Part shown: piece by piece, positions 53,804 through 62,704 of the stretch
Numbering within the stretch: the first letter of the stretch is position 1
Layout: each line of letters begins with the position of its first letter
NCBI GenBank assembly: GCA_024707365.1
Contig: JANPZV010000008.1
Span: 248,001 to 312,000, forward strand
From: Terricaulis sp.
Lineage (GTDB): Bacteria; Pseudomonadota; Alphaproteobacteria; Caulobacterales; Aquidulcibacteraceae
Length of the DNA stretch: 64,000 bases
Direction of reading: 5' to 3'
The notes under the pieces: generated by a model
The model's database searches: none
Seen by the model: the letters and a program-made list of their open reading frames with translations, nothing else
Told to the model about the DNA's origin: nothing
Position numbers and translations under genes: made by a program

Positions 53804-53838
53804 AATGAAAACGCCGCCGGGCGAACCCGGCGGCGTCT
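53804..53838 (-). terminator. Rho-independent terminator of the Lys/Ala mini-gene
   Basis: On the minus strand CGCCGCCGGG-TTCG-CCCGGCGGCG (plus 53812-53835) is followed by TTTTCATTT. A strong ten-base stem with a stable TTCG loop, 24 bases after the mini-gene stop. Confidence 0.85.
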
Positions 53839-53861
53839 CAATCTTTCAGTTCAGAAGAAGC

Positions 53862-53942
53862 TTACTTCTTCTTCGCCGCCTTCTTGGCTTTCGCCTTCGG
53901 AGCAGCTTTAGCGACTTTCGCCGCCTTCTTCTTCGCAGCCAT
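53862..53942 (-). CDS. Lys/Ala-rich 26-residue basic protein
   Basis: Very short gene: MAAKKKAAKVAKAAPKAKAK followed by KAAKKK and TAA. It contains only Met, Ala, Lys, Val and Pro, like the tail of histone H1 or of bacterial H1-like DNA-binding proteins. A strong ribosome site (GGGGAGG, eight bases upstream of ATG 53942) and its own terminator 24 bases downstream make a complete transcription unit, so it is unlikely to be chance. Nucleic-acid binding is inferred from composition. It is below the length usually annotated. Confidence 0.7.
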   Translation of the reverse strand: MAAKKKAAKVAKAAPKAKAKKAAKKK

Positions 53943-54021
53943 AGTATCAACCTCCCCAAACAAGGTGGGATGGCGCGAGCTTCTGCTCAGATTCGCGGTT
54001 TTGTAAATTGGGATGTTGAAG

Positions 54022-55440
54022 TCACATCCCGCCGACGGTCAGTCCTGTGATGTAAAGCGTCGGCTGGCCGACGCCGACAGGCACGCTCTGCCCAGCTTTG
54101 CCGCAGGTGCCCACGCCTTCATCGAGTTGGAGATCGTTGCCGATCATCGTCACCCGCGTGAGCGCGGAGGGGCCGTCGCCGATCAAAGTCGCGCCTTTGA
54201 TCGGCGCTTTGATCTTCCCGTCCTCGACCAGATACGCCTCGGTGCACTGAAAGACGAACTTGCCGGAGGTGATGTCCACCTGTCCGCCGCCGAAATTAAC
54301 CGCGTAAACGCCGCGTTTCAGGTTGGCGAGGATTTCGGCCGGGTCTTTGTCGCCGGCGGTCATGAAGGTGTTGGTCATGCGCGGCATGGGCCGGTGGGCG
54401 TAGCTTTCGCGCCGGCCGTTGCCGGTGGGCGCAACGCCCGAGAGGCGGGCGTTCATCCGGTCCTGCAGGTAGCCTTTGAGGATGCCGTCCTCGATCAGCA
54501 CGGTGCGCTGGGTGGGCGTGCCTTCATCGTCGATATTGAGCGAGCCGCGCCGGTTCTCGAACGTGCCGTCGTCCACCACGGTGACGCCGGGGGCGGCCAC
54601 GCGCTCGCCCACCATGCCGGAAAAAGCGGACGAGCCCTTGCGATTGAAATCGCCTTCAAGCCCATGGCCCACCGCTTCGTGCAGCAGCACGCCCGGCCAG
54701 CCGGGCCCAAGCACCACGTCCATCTCGCCGGCAGGCGCGGGCACGGAATCGAGGTTCACCAGCGCGATGCGCAGCGCCTCATCGGCCATCGCCTTCCAGC
54801 GCTCGGGCTGGATGAACACCTCGTAGGGCTCGCGCCCGCCCGCGCCGGCGGAGCCGCTCTCGCGCCGCCCGTCGCGTTCGACGGTCACGGACACGTTCAC
54901 CCGCACCAGCGGGCGGTGGTCGCCATAGCGCGCGCCGTCGGGCCGCAGGATCGTCAGCGCCCGGTGCGCGCCGGCTAGCGAGGCTGTCACTTGCACCACG
55001 CGCGGGTCGCGCGCCCGGCAATAGGAGTCGATCTCGGCGAGCAGGGCGGTTTTGTCGGTGAAGCCCGGCGCTTCGATCGGATCGAAATCGGCGTAGAGCT
55101 GGCGGTTGGTGCGCGCCGGGCTGATGTCGAGCGCCCCGTCATGGCCAAGCTTCACCGCGCGCGCCGCTTCCGCCGCGCGCGAAACGGCGCCGGTGTCGAA
55201 GCTGCTGGAATGGCCATAGCCCGCGCGCTCGCCGGCGACGATCCTGAGGCCAAAGCCTTGCGTGGCGTCGAAGCTGGCCGATTTTAGCCGGCCGTCATCC
55301 CACAGGAAGCTCTCGCTGCGGCTGTCCTCGGCGAAAATCTCGCCATCGTCCGCGCCCCTGGCGGCGTCGGCCAGGATGGACGCTGCGGCGTCCCAATCCA
55401 TTTCGGCGGCGGTCTCGGGCAGGCGCTGGTCATCAGCCAT
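54022..55440 (-). CDS. tldD: TldD metalloprotease
   Basis: Zinc-binding subunit of the TldD/TldE protease, 472 residues. The metal motif is HEAVGHGLEGDFNRKGSSAF (HEXXXH form of the family), with Cys in GVGTCGKAGQSVPVGVGQPT in the C-terminal region completing the site as in known TldD. LWDDGRLKSASFDATQGFGL and RTNRQLYADFDP-type blocks open the protein. ATG 55440 (MADDQRLPETAAEMDWD). Its partner PmbA is 20 kb away. Confidence 0.95.
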   Translation of the reverse strand: MADDQRLPETAAEMDWDAAASILADAARGADDGEIFAEDSRSESFLWDDGRLKSASFDATQGFGLRIVAGERAGYGHSSSFDTGAVSRAAEAARAVKLGHDGALDISPARTNRQLYADFDPIEAPGFTDKTALLAEIDSYCRARDPRVVQVTASLAGAHRALTILRPDGARYGDHRPLVRVNVSVTVERDGRRESGSAGAGGREPYEVFIQPERWKAMADEALRIALVNLDSVPAPAGEMDVVLGPGWPGVLLHEAVGHGLEGDFNRKGSSAFSGMVGERVAAPGVTVVDDGTFENRRGSLNIDDEGTPTQRTVLIEDGILKGYLQDRMNARLSGVAPTGNGRRESYAHRPMPRMTNTFMTAGDKDPAEILANLKRGVYAVNFGGGQVDITSGKFVFQCTEAYLVEDGKIKAPIKGATLIGDGPSALTRVTMIGNDLQLDEGVGTCGKAGQSVPVGVGQPTLYITGLTVGGM

Positions 55441-55506
55441 CGGAAATCCTCTCGTGCGTTCCGTTTGAATATAGGGCGCTTCGCCTAAGACGCACGGCGC
55501 AATGCA

Positions 55507-55557
55507 ATATGGAGCGAGGGCGGCCGAAACGCGGGCGGGGACGCCCGCGTTCCATAT
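55507..55557. repeat. Short palindromic element, family E
   Basis: ATATGGAGCG ... GCGGGCGGGGACGCCCGC ... GTTCCATAT: outer arms ATATGGA/TCCATAT, inner GCGGGCG/CGCCCGC. It fills the spacer between tldD and the TPR gene and ends at the TPR stop codon. Confidence 0.6.
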
Positions 55558-56213
55558 TAGTTGCCCGTCTCTTCCCCCAGCACCTCGGCCAGCCGCTCGC
55601 GCCTTGCGCGGGCGAAGCGGGCGAGTTCGGCGTTGGCGGGGCCCCAATCGGGCTGGATTTCCAGGGAGGTATTATAATCCTCATAGGCGCCGCGCACGTC
55701 GCCCAGCTGTTCGCGGGCGGCGCCGCGATTGAGGTAGGCCTTGTGCGGCTCGCGCACCCCAAGGCCCAGCGCCTCGGTGATGGCGGTAACCGCTTCGCCG
55801 GCGCGGTTGAGCATAACGAGGGCCGCGCCCCGGTTCAGATGCGCCTCGGCGTGGCGCCGGTCGAACGCCAGCACCGCGTCGAAATCGGCCAGGGCCGCCT
55901 CGCCCTCGCGCCGGCGCAGGTGCAGCGCGCCGCGATTGATGTGGGTGGCGATCAAGAGCTGGCGGTTCAGCCGCTCGGTGGAGAGCGCCCGGTTGCAGGC
56001 GGCCAGCGCCTCATCCGATGAATTCGCTTCCGCAACATATTGGCTGCAGGCATTGGCGGCCGGAACGCCGATCGTGGTGCGCGCGCCCACTGCGCGCTCG
56101 CGCCCCGAACTGGTCTGCCCCCAGGCTTGCCCGCTTAAGGCGGCCCCGCTTACGGCCAGGCCCGCCAGCGCCGCGAAAATCGCAATGCGCCTTGGAAGCC
56201 GCGCCCGGCTCAT
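55557..56213 (-). CDS. Secreted tetratricopeptide repeat protein
   Basis: About 218 residues. Signal peptide RIAIFAALAGLAVSGAALSG, a short linker with cysteines (NACSQYV, LAACNRAL), then three TPR motifs: LIATHINRGALHLRRREGEA, ADFDAVLAFDRRHAEAHLNR and RAGEAVTAITEALGLGVREP through AYEDYNTSLEIQPDWGPA. A periplasmic scaffold or assembly role is inferred. ATG 56213 (MSRARLP). It diverges from ctaC across 130 bases. Confidence 0.87.
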   Translation of the reverse strand: MSRARLPRRIAIFAALAGLAVSGAALSGQAWGQTSSGRERAVGARTTIGVPAANACSQYVAEANSSDEALAACNRALSTERLNRQLLIATHINRGALHLRRREGEAALADFDAVLAFDRRHAEAHLNRGAALVMLNRAGEAVTAITEALGLGVREPHKAYLNRGAAREQLGDVRGAYEDYNTSLEIQPDWGPANAELARFARARRERLAEVLGEETGN

Positions 56214-56343
56214 GCTAGCACCCCGCAGGCTGAGAAATTCGGACCAGAAACGGCAAGATGCGGTCGAAATGCCGCGCCCGGCGACTATAGGCGTGAGCGT
56301 CAGCCCGCGCCATACCGCTGCTGAATCAGTAAGGAGCGATTGC

Positions 56344-57222
56344 GTGAAGCGAGGGGCTTTGGTCGCAAGCGCCGCATTGGCGGCAAGCATGCTGTTGGGT
56401 GGGGTTGCGCACGCGGCTGTGGGCGCGCCTGTGCCTGGCGGGCTGGATCTGCAGGAACCGGCGACGTCGGTGATGCGCGACATCCGCGATTTCCATAATT
56501 TCCTGCTGCCGATCATCGTGATCATCTCGGTGCTTGTGCTGCTGCTCTTGTTGTGGGTGATGATCCGCTACAATCGCGCAGCGAACCCAACGCCGAAGAA
56601 ATTCACCCACAACATGACGGTGGAAGTGATCTGGACGGTGCTACCTGTCCTCATCCTTGTGGCGATTGCATGGAAATCCTTCCCGCTGCTCTACAAGCAA
56701 GAGCGCATCCCGGAAGCGGAGCTCACGCTGAAAGTTGTGGGCAATTCCTGGTTCTGGAACCTTGAGTATCCGGATCTGGGCGTGGCCATCACCGCCAACA
56801 TGCTGCCCGAGGATGAAGCCCGCGCGCAGGGGCGGCCTTATCTGCTGGCCGCGACCGAGCCGCTGCTGGTGCCGGTCGATACCGTCGTGCGCGTGCTCGT
56901 GACATCGAACGATGTCATCCATTCCTTCGCCATGCCGGCCTTCGGCGTGAAGGAAGATGCGATCCAGGGGCGCGTGAACGAAACTTGGTTCAATGTGGAG
57001 CGCGAGGGCGTGTTTTACGGCCAGTGCTCTGAATTGTGCGGCGTCAACCACGCGTTCATGCCGGTGGAAATCCGCGCGGTGAGCCGTGAGGCGTTTGACG
57101 CTTGGGTGCTCGCCCAAGGCGGGACGATCGCGGCGGCGGAGGAGGCCGCGCCTGCGGCCGCGCCCGCGCCTGCACCCCCTGCGGCGGAGCCCGCCGCGCC
57201 GGCGGCGACGCCGACGCGCTGA
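56344..57222 (+). CDS. ctaC: Cytochrome c oxidase subunit II
   Basis: CuA-carrying subunit of the aa3 terminal oxidase, 292 residues. Signal segment, two membrane helices (LLPIIVIISVLVLLLLLWVM, VEVIWTVLPVLILVAIAW), then the cupredoxin domain with DVIHSFAMPAFG and the CuA motif YGQCSELCGVNHAFMPVEI. The start is GTG 56344 with AAGGAG seven bases before. The Ala/Pro tail (after AAAEEAAPAA) is low-complexity. It leads the oxidase operon. Confidence 0.95.
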   Translation: MKRGALVASAALAASMLLGGVAHAAVGAPVPGGLDLQEPATSVMRDIRDFHNFLLPIIVIISVLVLLLLLWVMIRYNRAANPTPKKFTHNMTVEVIWTVLPVLILVAIAWKSFPLLYKQERIPEAELTLKVVGNSWFWNLEYPDLGVAITANMLPEDEARAQGRPYLLAATEPLLVPVDTVVRVLVTSNDVIHSFAMPAFGVKEDAIQGRVNETWFNVEREGVFYGQCSELCGVNHAFMPVEIRAVSREAFDAWVLAQGGTIAAAEEAAPAAAPAPAPPAAEPAAPAATPTR

Positions 57223-57312
57223 TGAATTTGCGCGCGCTCAAACGGCGCGCGTGAGGAGGATCGCGGATCGGAGCCTTGGCTTCACCGCATGAGAATTGTT
57301 CGGGACGGGAAG

Positions 57313-58989
57313 ATGGCCAACGAAACCGTACACGCCGAAGGCGCCGATCATCACGACGATCACCGTCCCAGCCTCTGGGATTGGAAGCGCTGGGTCTATT
57401 CGACCAACCACAAGGACATCGGCACGATGTACCTTATCTTCGCGATCATCGCGGGGATCATTGGGGGCGCGCTCTCGGGCCTTATCCGCTGGGAGCTCGC
57501 AGAGCCTGGCGTGCAGGTGTTCGCCGAAGGCTCGGCCATCACCGCCTGGCTGCATATGGACAGCTTCCACGGCTACAACGTGGCCGTGACGATGCACGGC
57601 CTCATCATGATCTTCTTCATGGTGATGCCAGCGATGATCGGGGGCTTTGGCAATTGGTTCGTGCCGCTGATGATCGGCGCGCCGGACATGGCCTTCCCGC
57701 GCATGAACAACATCTCGTTCTGGCTGCTGCCGGCTTCGTTCAGCTTGGCGCTGATCTCGATGTTCGTGCCCGGCAACGGCGATTTCCCTGGCTTTGGCGG
57801 GGGCTGGACGCTCTATCCGCCGCTCTCGACCTCGGCCGCGCACCATAGCGGGCCTTCGATGGATCTGCTGATCCTGTCGCTGCACATTGCGGGCGTGTCC
57901 TCGATCCTTGGCGCAGTGAATTTCATCACCACCATTTTCAACATGCGCGCGCCGGGCATGACCATGCACCGCATGCCGCTGTTTGCCTGGTCGGTGCTGA
58001 TCACCGCGTGGCTGCTGGTGCTTTCGCTGCCGGTGCTGGCCGGCGCGCTGACGATGCTGCTGACGGATCGCAATTTCGGCACGATGTTCTTTGAGCCGGC
58101 CGGGGGCGGGGATCCGGTGATGTACCAGCACTTGTTCTGGTTCTTCGGCCACCCCGAGGTTTACATCCTCATTCTGCCGGGCTTCGGCATGGTGAGCCAC
58201 ATCGTCTCGACATTCTCGAACAAGCCGATCTTTGGCTATCTCGGCATGGCCTACGCCATGGTGGCGATTGGCTTCATCGGCTTTGTCGTGTGGGCGCACC
58301 ACATGTATACGGTGGGCATGGGCCTCGATCTTGAAGCCTATTTCGTCGCCGCCACCATGGTCATCGCGGTGCCGACGGGGATCAAGATCTTCTCCTGGAT
58401 CGCCACCATGTGGGGCGGGAGCTTGCGCTTCACCGTGCCGATGCTGTGGGCGATCGGCTTTATCTTCCTGTTCACCGTGGGCGGGGTCACCGGCGTCGTG
58501 CTGGCGAACTCGGGCATCGATACGGTGTTTCACGACACCTATTACGTCGTCGCGCACTTCCACTACGTGCTGAGCCTTGGCGCGGTGTTCGCGATCTTTG
58601 CGGGCTTCTATTACTGGATCCCGAAGATGAGCGGCTATCGCTACAACGGCTTCCTGGGGGGCTTGCATTTCTGGATCATGTTCATCGGTGTGAACATCAT
58701 CTTCTTCCCGCAGCACTTCCTCGGCGCGCAGGGCATGCCGCGGCGCTATGTGGATTATCCTGAAGCCTACACCTTCTGGAACCACGTCTCATCGGTGGGC
58801 TATGTCATCACCATTGTCGGCGTGTTCGTGTTCATGGTGATGCTGATCGAGATGTTCGTGGTGCGCCGCAAAGCGGGCGACAATCCCTGGGGCGAAGGCG
58901 CCACCACGCTTGAGTGGACGCTCTCTTCGCCGCCGCCCTTCCACCAGTTCAACGAGCTGCCGGTGATCAAGCCGGATAAGCGTCACTAA
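57313..58989 (+). CDS. ctaD: Cytochrome c oxidase subunit I
   Basis: Catalytic heme-copper subunit of aa3 oxidase, about 558 residues with twelve helices. The heme/CuB ligands are in [16 protein letters not shown], the His-Tyr crosslink [13 protein letters not shown], and [26 protein letters not shown] carries the heme a and a3 histidines. The glutamate of the D channel is the Glu in [16 protein letters not shown] at 57313 is preferred to ATG 57289. It follows ctaC by 90 bases. Confidence 0.97.
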   Translation: MANETVHAEGADHHDDHRPSLWDWKRWVYSTNHKDIGTMYLIFAIIAGIIGGALSGLIRWELAEPGVQVFAEGSAITAWLHMDSFHGYNVAVTMHGLIMIFFMVMPAMIGGFGNWFVPLMIGAPDMAFPRMNNISFWLLPASFSLALISMFVPGNGDFPGFGGGWTLYPPLSTSAAHHSGPSMDLLILSLHIAGVSSILGAVNFITTIFNMRAPGMTMHRMPLFAWSVLITAWLLVLSLPVLAGALTMLLTDRNFGTMFFEPAGGGDPVMYQHLFWFFGHPEVYILILPGFGMVSHIVSTFSNKPIFGYLGMAYAMVAIGFIGFVVWAHHMYTVGMGLDLEAYFVAATMVIAVPTGIKIFSWIATMWGGSLRFTVPMLWAIGFIFLFTVGGVTGVVLANSGIDTVFHDTYYVVAHFHYVLSLGAVFAIFAGFYYWIPKMSGYRYNGFLGGLHFWIMFIGVNIIFFPQHFLGAQGMPRRYVDYPEAYTFWNHVSSVGYVITIVGVFVFMVMLIEMFVVRRKAGDNPWGEGATTLEWTLSSPPPFHQFNELPVIKPDKRH

Positions 58990-58994
58990 TAGGC

Positions 58995-59064
58995 AATAGT
59001 CAGTAGGGAGTAGTCAGTAGGGTTACGAGCAAAGCCACTGACGACTGACTACTGACTACTGACT
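58995..59064. repeat. Repeated AGTCAGTAG stem-loop between ctaD and ctaB
   Basis: AATAGTCAGTAGGGAGTAGTCAGT-type left arm pairs with CTGACGACTGACTACTGACTACTGACT-type right arm; each arm is built from short direct repeats of CAGTAG/GACTACT. It fills the whole gap between ctaD and ctaB. Confidence 0.7.
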
Positions 59065-59071
59065 GGAGCCC

Positions 59072-59986
59072 ATGTCGAACGTCGCAATTGAGCATCAGGC
59101 GGGAGCAGCGAGCGCAGGCGATTACATCGCGCTGCTGAAGCCGCGCGTGATGAGCCTTGTGGTGTTCACCGGGCTTGTCGGCTACGTGGCCGCGCCCGGC
59201 GCGGGCGATTGGGTGCTGGGCTTTGCCGCCATCCTCGCCATCGCCATCGCCGCCGGCGCTTCCGGCGCGCTCAATATGTGGTTCGACAGCGATATCGACG
59301 CGGTGATGACGCGCACGCAGGCGCGGCCGATCCCGGCGGGCCGGGTGGCGCGCGAGGAAGCGCTGATGCTGGGGCTCACGCTCTCGGCGCTTTCGGTGGT
59401 GACGATGGTTCTCGCCGCCGGGGCGCTGGCGGCGGGGCTGCTGGCCTTCACCATCTTCTTCTACGCCGTCGTCTATACGATGTGGCTCAAGCGGGCGACG
59501 CCGCAGAACATCGTCATCGGCGGGCTTGCGGGCGCGTTGCCGCCGGCGATCGCCTGGGCCGCCAAAACCGGCTCTGTGCCGCTCGATGGCTGGCTCTTGG
59601 TGGCCATCATCTTCATGTGGACGCCGCCGCATTTCTGGGCGCTCTCGCTGATCCAGCATCGCGACTATGCGGACGCCAAGGTGCCGATGCTGCCGGTGAC
59701 GCACGGGCCAAAATCCACGCGCCGGCATGTGTTCGTCTATTCGATCCTGCTGACGCCGTTCGTGCTCGCGCCGGCCTTCACGGGCCTGGGCGGCGCCGCC
59801 TACGCCATCACCGCCGCTGTGGGCGGGGCCTTCTTCCTCTTTCTCGCCTGGCGCATTCTGCGTTCCAAAGCCGGCGAAGGGATCGCCGCCGAGGATAAGC
59901 CCGCGCGCGATCTGTTTGGCTTCTCGATCCTCTATCTGTTCGCGCTGTTCGCCGTGATCCTGGTTGAAAAGGTGGTCGCCGGATGA
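59072..59986 (+). CDS. ctaB: Protoheme IX farnesyltransferase (heme o synthase)
   Basis: Membrane prenyltransferase of 304 residues of the UbiA superfamily that farnesylates heme b for the oxidase. LLKPRVMSLVVFTGLVGYVA opens helix 1, the Asp motif is NMWFDSDIDAVMTRT with RPIPAGRV, and the second is LIQHRDYADAKVPMLPVTHG. ATG 59072 is directly preceded by GGAG. Its stop overlaps the next small gene (ATGA). Confidence 0.96.
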   Translation: MSNVAIEHQAGAASAGDYIALLKPRVMSLVVFTGLVGYVAAPGAGDWVLGFAAILAIAIAAGASGALNMWFDSDIDAVMTRTQARPIPAGRVAREEALMLGLTLSALSVVTMVLAAGALAAGLLAFTIFFYAVVYTMWLKRATPQNIVIGGLAGALPPAIAWAAKTGSVPLDGWLLVAIIFMWTPPHFWALSLIQHRDYADAKVPMLPVTHGPKSTRRHVFVYSILLTPFVLAPAFTGLGGAAYAITAAVGGAFFLFLAWRILRSKAGEGIAAEDKPARDLFGFSILYLFALFAVILVEKVVAG

Positions 59987-60159
59987 GCGAGCCGCAAACT
60001 GATCTCGCGCCCGAATCGGTTGAGCTGACGCCCGAGCAGATCAAGGCGCGCCGCCGGCGCAATCTATGGATCGCGCTCTCGATTGGCGGGTTCATGCTGC
60101 TGGTGTTTCTGATCACGCTGGCCAAGCTCGGCGCCAATGTCATCGAGCGTCCGCTATGA
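59983..60159 (+). CDS. Small membrane protein of the oxidase cluster (CoxF-like), 58 residues
   Basis: Short gene between ctaB and ctaG, linked to both by ATGA overlaps (59983-59986 and 60156-60159). Cytoplasmic, charged N-terminus with TPEQIKARRRRNLWIALSIG and one membrane helix (IGGFMLLVFLITLAKLG), ending NVIERPL. The position and layout match the small ORF commonly called coxF in alphaproteobacterial oxidase operons, with a role in assembly inferred from context. Confidence 0.75.
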   Translation: MSEPQTDLAPESVELTPEQIKARRRRNLWIALSIGGFMLLVFLITLAKLGANVIERPL

Positions 60160-60743
60160 GCGCCCCGCAAAAGCCCGGCGCAAAGCGCTTGCGTACAACA
60201 GCGCTGCTGCCTCTCGCCGCGGTGGCGGGCATGCTTGGCCTCGCTTTCTCGGCGGTGCCGCTTTACGACGCGTTCTGCAAGCTCACCGGCTATGGCGGCA
60301 CCACGATGGTGGCGGACGCCGCGCCCTCTACCGTGCTGGATCAGCGCATGAACGTGCGCTTTGATGCGAACGTCACGCCTGGTCTGCCGATCGCCTTCGC
60401 GCCCAAACAGCGCGAGCAGGGCCTGCGCATCGGCGAAAGCGGCCTTGCGCTTTACACCGTGCGCAACACCTCCGATGAGCCCGTCTCGGTGATCGCCACG
60501 TTCAACGTCACCCCGCACGCGGCGGGGCAATATTTCGCCAAGCTGGAATGCTTCTGCTTTCAGGATCGGGTGCTGCAGCCTGGCGAAGAAGCGGATTTGC
60601 CGGTGGTGTATTTCGTCGATCCCGAGATCGTGAACGATCCGGACGCGCGCGAGATCCACACCGTCACGCTTTCTTACACGTATTTCCGTTCAACGACCCA
60701 AGCCGCCGCTCCTGCGGCGCAAGCTCCCGGCAAAGAGGGATGA
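60156..60743 (+). CDS. ctaG: Cytochrome c oxidase assembly protein CtaG (Cox11)
   Basis: Copper chaperone for CuB, about 195 residues. One N-terminal helix (LLPLAAVAGMLGLAFSAVPL), then the immunoglobulin-like periplasmic domain: LYDAFCKLTGYGGTT, PHAAGQYFAKLECFCF with the copper-binding CFCF cysteines, and VVYFVDPEI. The start overlaps the preceding small gene and the stop is next to ctaE. Confidence 0.95.
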   Translation: MSAPQKPGAKRLRTTALLPLAAVAGMLGLAFSAVPLYDAFCKLTGYGGTTMVADAAPSTVLDQRMNVRFDANVTPGLPIAFAPKQREQGLRIGESGLALYTVRNTSDEPVSVIATFNVTPHAAGQYFAKLECFCFQDRVLQPGEEADLPVVYFVDPEIVNDPDAREIHTVTLSYTYFRSTTQAAAPAAQAPGKEG

Positions 60744-60744
60744 G

Positions 60745-61651
60745 ATGGCCCACGGCGAAGTGAAACACGATTATCACTTGGTGAACCCGAGCCCATGGCC
60801 GTTCACCGCCTCGCTCGGCGTGTTTATCGCCGCGGTAGGCGCGGTTGTGCTGATGAAGGGGCTCACCACCGAGGCCGGCGATTTCTTCTTCAGCAAAGGC
60901 TCGTGGACGATCTTCACGATCGGCTCGCTGATCATCATCCTCACCTGCATCGGCTGGTGGGGCGATGTGATCAAGGAAAGCCGCGCCGGCGATCATACGC
61001 CGGTCGTCGATCTTGGCCTGCGCTACGGCATGATCCTGTTCATCGTTTCGGAGATCATGTTCTTTGTGGCGTGGTTCTGGGTGTTCTTTGAACTCACCAT
61101 CTTCCACGGCCATCGCGCCGATTGGATGGTGCCGACATGGGATGAAGCCACCGCCGCCGCTTGGGCTTCATGGCCGCCGCCGCACGTGGAAACCTTCGAT
61201 CCCTTCCACCTGCCGCTGATCAACACGCTGATCCTCTTGCTCTCGGGCACGACGGTGACATGGGCGCACCATGCGCTGCAGAAGGGCGATCGCCGGCGCG
61301 CGCCTTGGCCTCATCCTCACCGTGGTGCTGGGCTGCATCTTCACCTGGGTGCAGTTCGCCGTCGAATATCCGGCCGCCGGCTTCTCCTTCGGCAATATGG
61401 GCGACACCACGGATGCGAACGTCTATGGCGCGTCCTTCTTCATGGCGACGGGCTTCCACGGCTTCCACGTCATCATCGGCACGATCTTCCTGGCGGTGTG
61501 CTTGCTGCGCCTGCTTGTGGGGCAGCTTACGCCGCAGAAGCATTTCGGCTTCGAGGCGGCGGCCTGGTACTGGCATTTCGTGGACGTGGTGTGGCTGTTC
61601 CTGTTCACGTTCGTTTACGTCATGCCCTACCTCACCATGGAAGGGGGCTGA
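60745..61651 (+). CDS. ctaE: Cytochrome c oxidase subunit III, frameshifted
   Basis: Seven-helix subunit III of aa3 oxidase, about 302 residues. [20 protein letters not shown] opens it; [20 protein letters not shown] holds the acidic residue in helix 3; [14 protein letters not shown] and [17 protein letters not shown] are the C-terminal motifs. After [13 protein letters not shown] a base is missing in the alternating GC tract at about 61298, then [16 protein letters not shown] continues. Both parts are typical, so a sequence error is likely. It follows ctaG by one base. Confidence 0.95.
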
Positions 61652-62015
61652 CGACGCCCCCTCTGCTTTCTCCGCCGGCCTGCGCTGCCGCTGCCCGCAA
61701 TGCGGGGCGGGGCCGGTGTTCAACTCGTACCTGAAATTCGCCGATACCTGCCGCGCCTGCGGGGCTGATTTCAAATCAGCCGATTCAGGCGATGGCCCGG
61801 CTGTGTTCGTGATCCTGATCGTCGGCGCCATTATCGCGCCGCTGCTGATCGTTCTGCAATTCGGGCTCAAGCTTGCGCCCTTGCTGGCGCTGACGCTGAC
61901 AATGCTCGCGGCTGTCGCGCTCTGCTTGGCGCTGTTGCCGCCGTTCAAATCGCTGCTGTTTGCGTTTCAATGGAAACACAAAGCGGGCGAAGCCACGGCC
62001 GAGGATCTGGAATGA
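61650..62015 (+). CDS. DUF983 family zinc-ribbon membrane protein
   Basis: About 120 residues. Two CxxC pairs (RCPQCGAGPVFNSYLKFADT, CRACGADFKSADSG) precede two membrane helices (VFVILIVGAIIAPLLIVLQF, LTMLAAVALCLALLPPFKSL). DUF983 proteins lie in oxidase clusters of alphaproteobacteria; function unknown. The frame runs back without a usable ATG/GTG after the ctaE stop, so the start is unresolved and a small error near 61650 is possible. The stop overlaps the surf1 start by ATGA. Confidence 0.82.
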   Translation, partial: DDAPSAFSAGLRCRCPQCGAGPVFNSYLKFADTCRACGADFKSADSGDGPAVFVILIVGAIIAPLLIVLQFGLKLAPLLALTLTMLAAVALCLALLPPFKSLLFAFQWKHKAGEATAEDLE

Positions 62016-62704
62016 TCCGCTTTAAACCGCTGCCGGTGATGAGCGTGCTCGCCATTGCGGCGCTGGCGATGCTGATCACGCTCGGCCGCTGGCAATGGGA
62101 GCGGTTTGACGAAAAAACCGCAGCCGCCAAGGAGCCGGTGCCGGAAATGACGCTGGCCGCCTATCACCCGATCGAGGGCGCGATCCAATTCGTCTACGGC
62201 GTGCGCCCCGATACGAAAGAGCAGGGCTGGCGCGTGTTCGCGCCGGTGCAGGATGGCGATGCGGTGGTGTTCGTGGACGCCGATTTCATCGCCCAAGTGG
62301 CGCCGCCCAATGCGGGCGAGGTGCGCGTGCCGGCGCTGCTGCGCTCGGGCGCGCCGGTCACCGGCGCCTCGATCCGGCCTGAGCCGCCGGGCCCGCTGGC
62401 GCTCGCGCCGCGGCCGCTGCAGCGGCTCTGGTTTGGCGTCGATCTGCAGGCGATGGGCCGCAATGGCGGGCTTGAGAACGTCTCCGATTATTATATCGCC
62501 GGGGCCTATATGGGCGCCGATGGCCGCGCTTCGCCCAATCCGTTCGCGCGCGCGCCCGGCGCGGATGCGCTGCCGCCTGCGCGCCACATGGGCTATGCGC
62601 TCACCTGGTATGGGCTCGCGGTGGTGCTGCTGGCGATTTACATCGCCTACCATATCAGCGCCGGGCGCCTCAGCCTGCGCCGGCGCGAGCCTTCGGATCT
62701 TTGA
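62012..62704 (+). CDS. SURF1 family cytochrome oxidase biogenesis protein
   Basis: About 230 residues, two membrane helices at the ends (MSVLAIAALAMLITLGRWQW, YGLAVVLLAIYIAYHI) with a periplasmic domain between. LGRWQWERFDEK and ALTWYGLAVVLL are the conserved ends of SURF1/Shy1, which helps heme a insertion into subunit I. ATG 62012 overlaps the DUF983 stop, and the TGA at 62702-62704 overlaps thrC. Confidence 0.92.
   Translation: MIRFKPLPVMSVLAIAALAMLITLGRWQWERFDEKTAAAKEPVPEMTLAAYHPIEGAIQFVYGVRPDTKEQGWRVFAPVQDGDAVVFVDADFIAQVAPPNAGEVRVPALLRSGAPVTGASIRPEPPGPLALAPRPLQRLWFGVDLQAMGRNGGLENVSDYYIAGAYMGADGRASPNPFARAPGADALPPARHMGYALTWYGLAVVLLAIYIAYHISAGRLSLRRREPSDL

Noticed and set aside
733-55557. 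Regularly repeated palindromes as a possible CRISPR array
   Set aside because: Copies are far apart, differ in length and have no regular spacers or cas genes.
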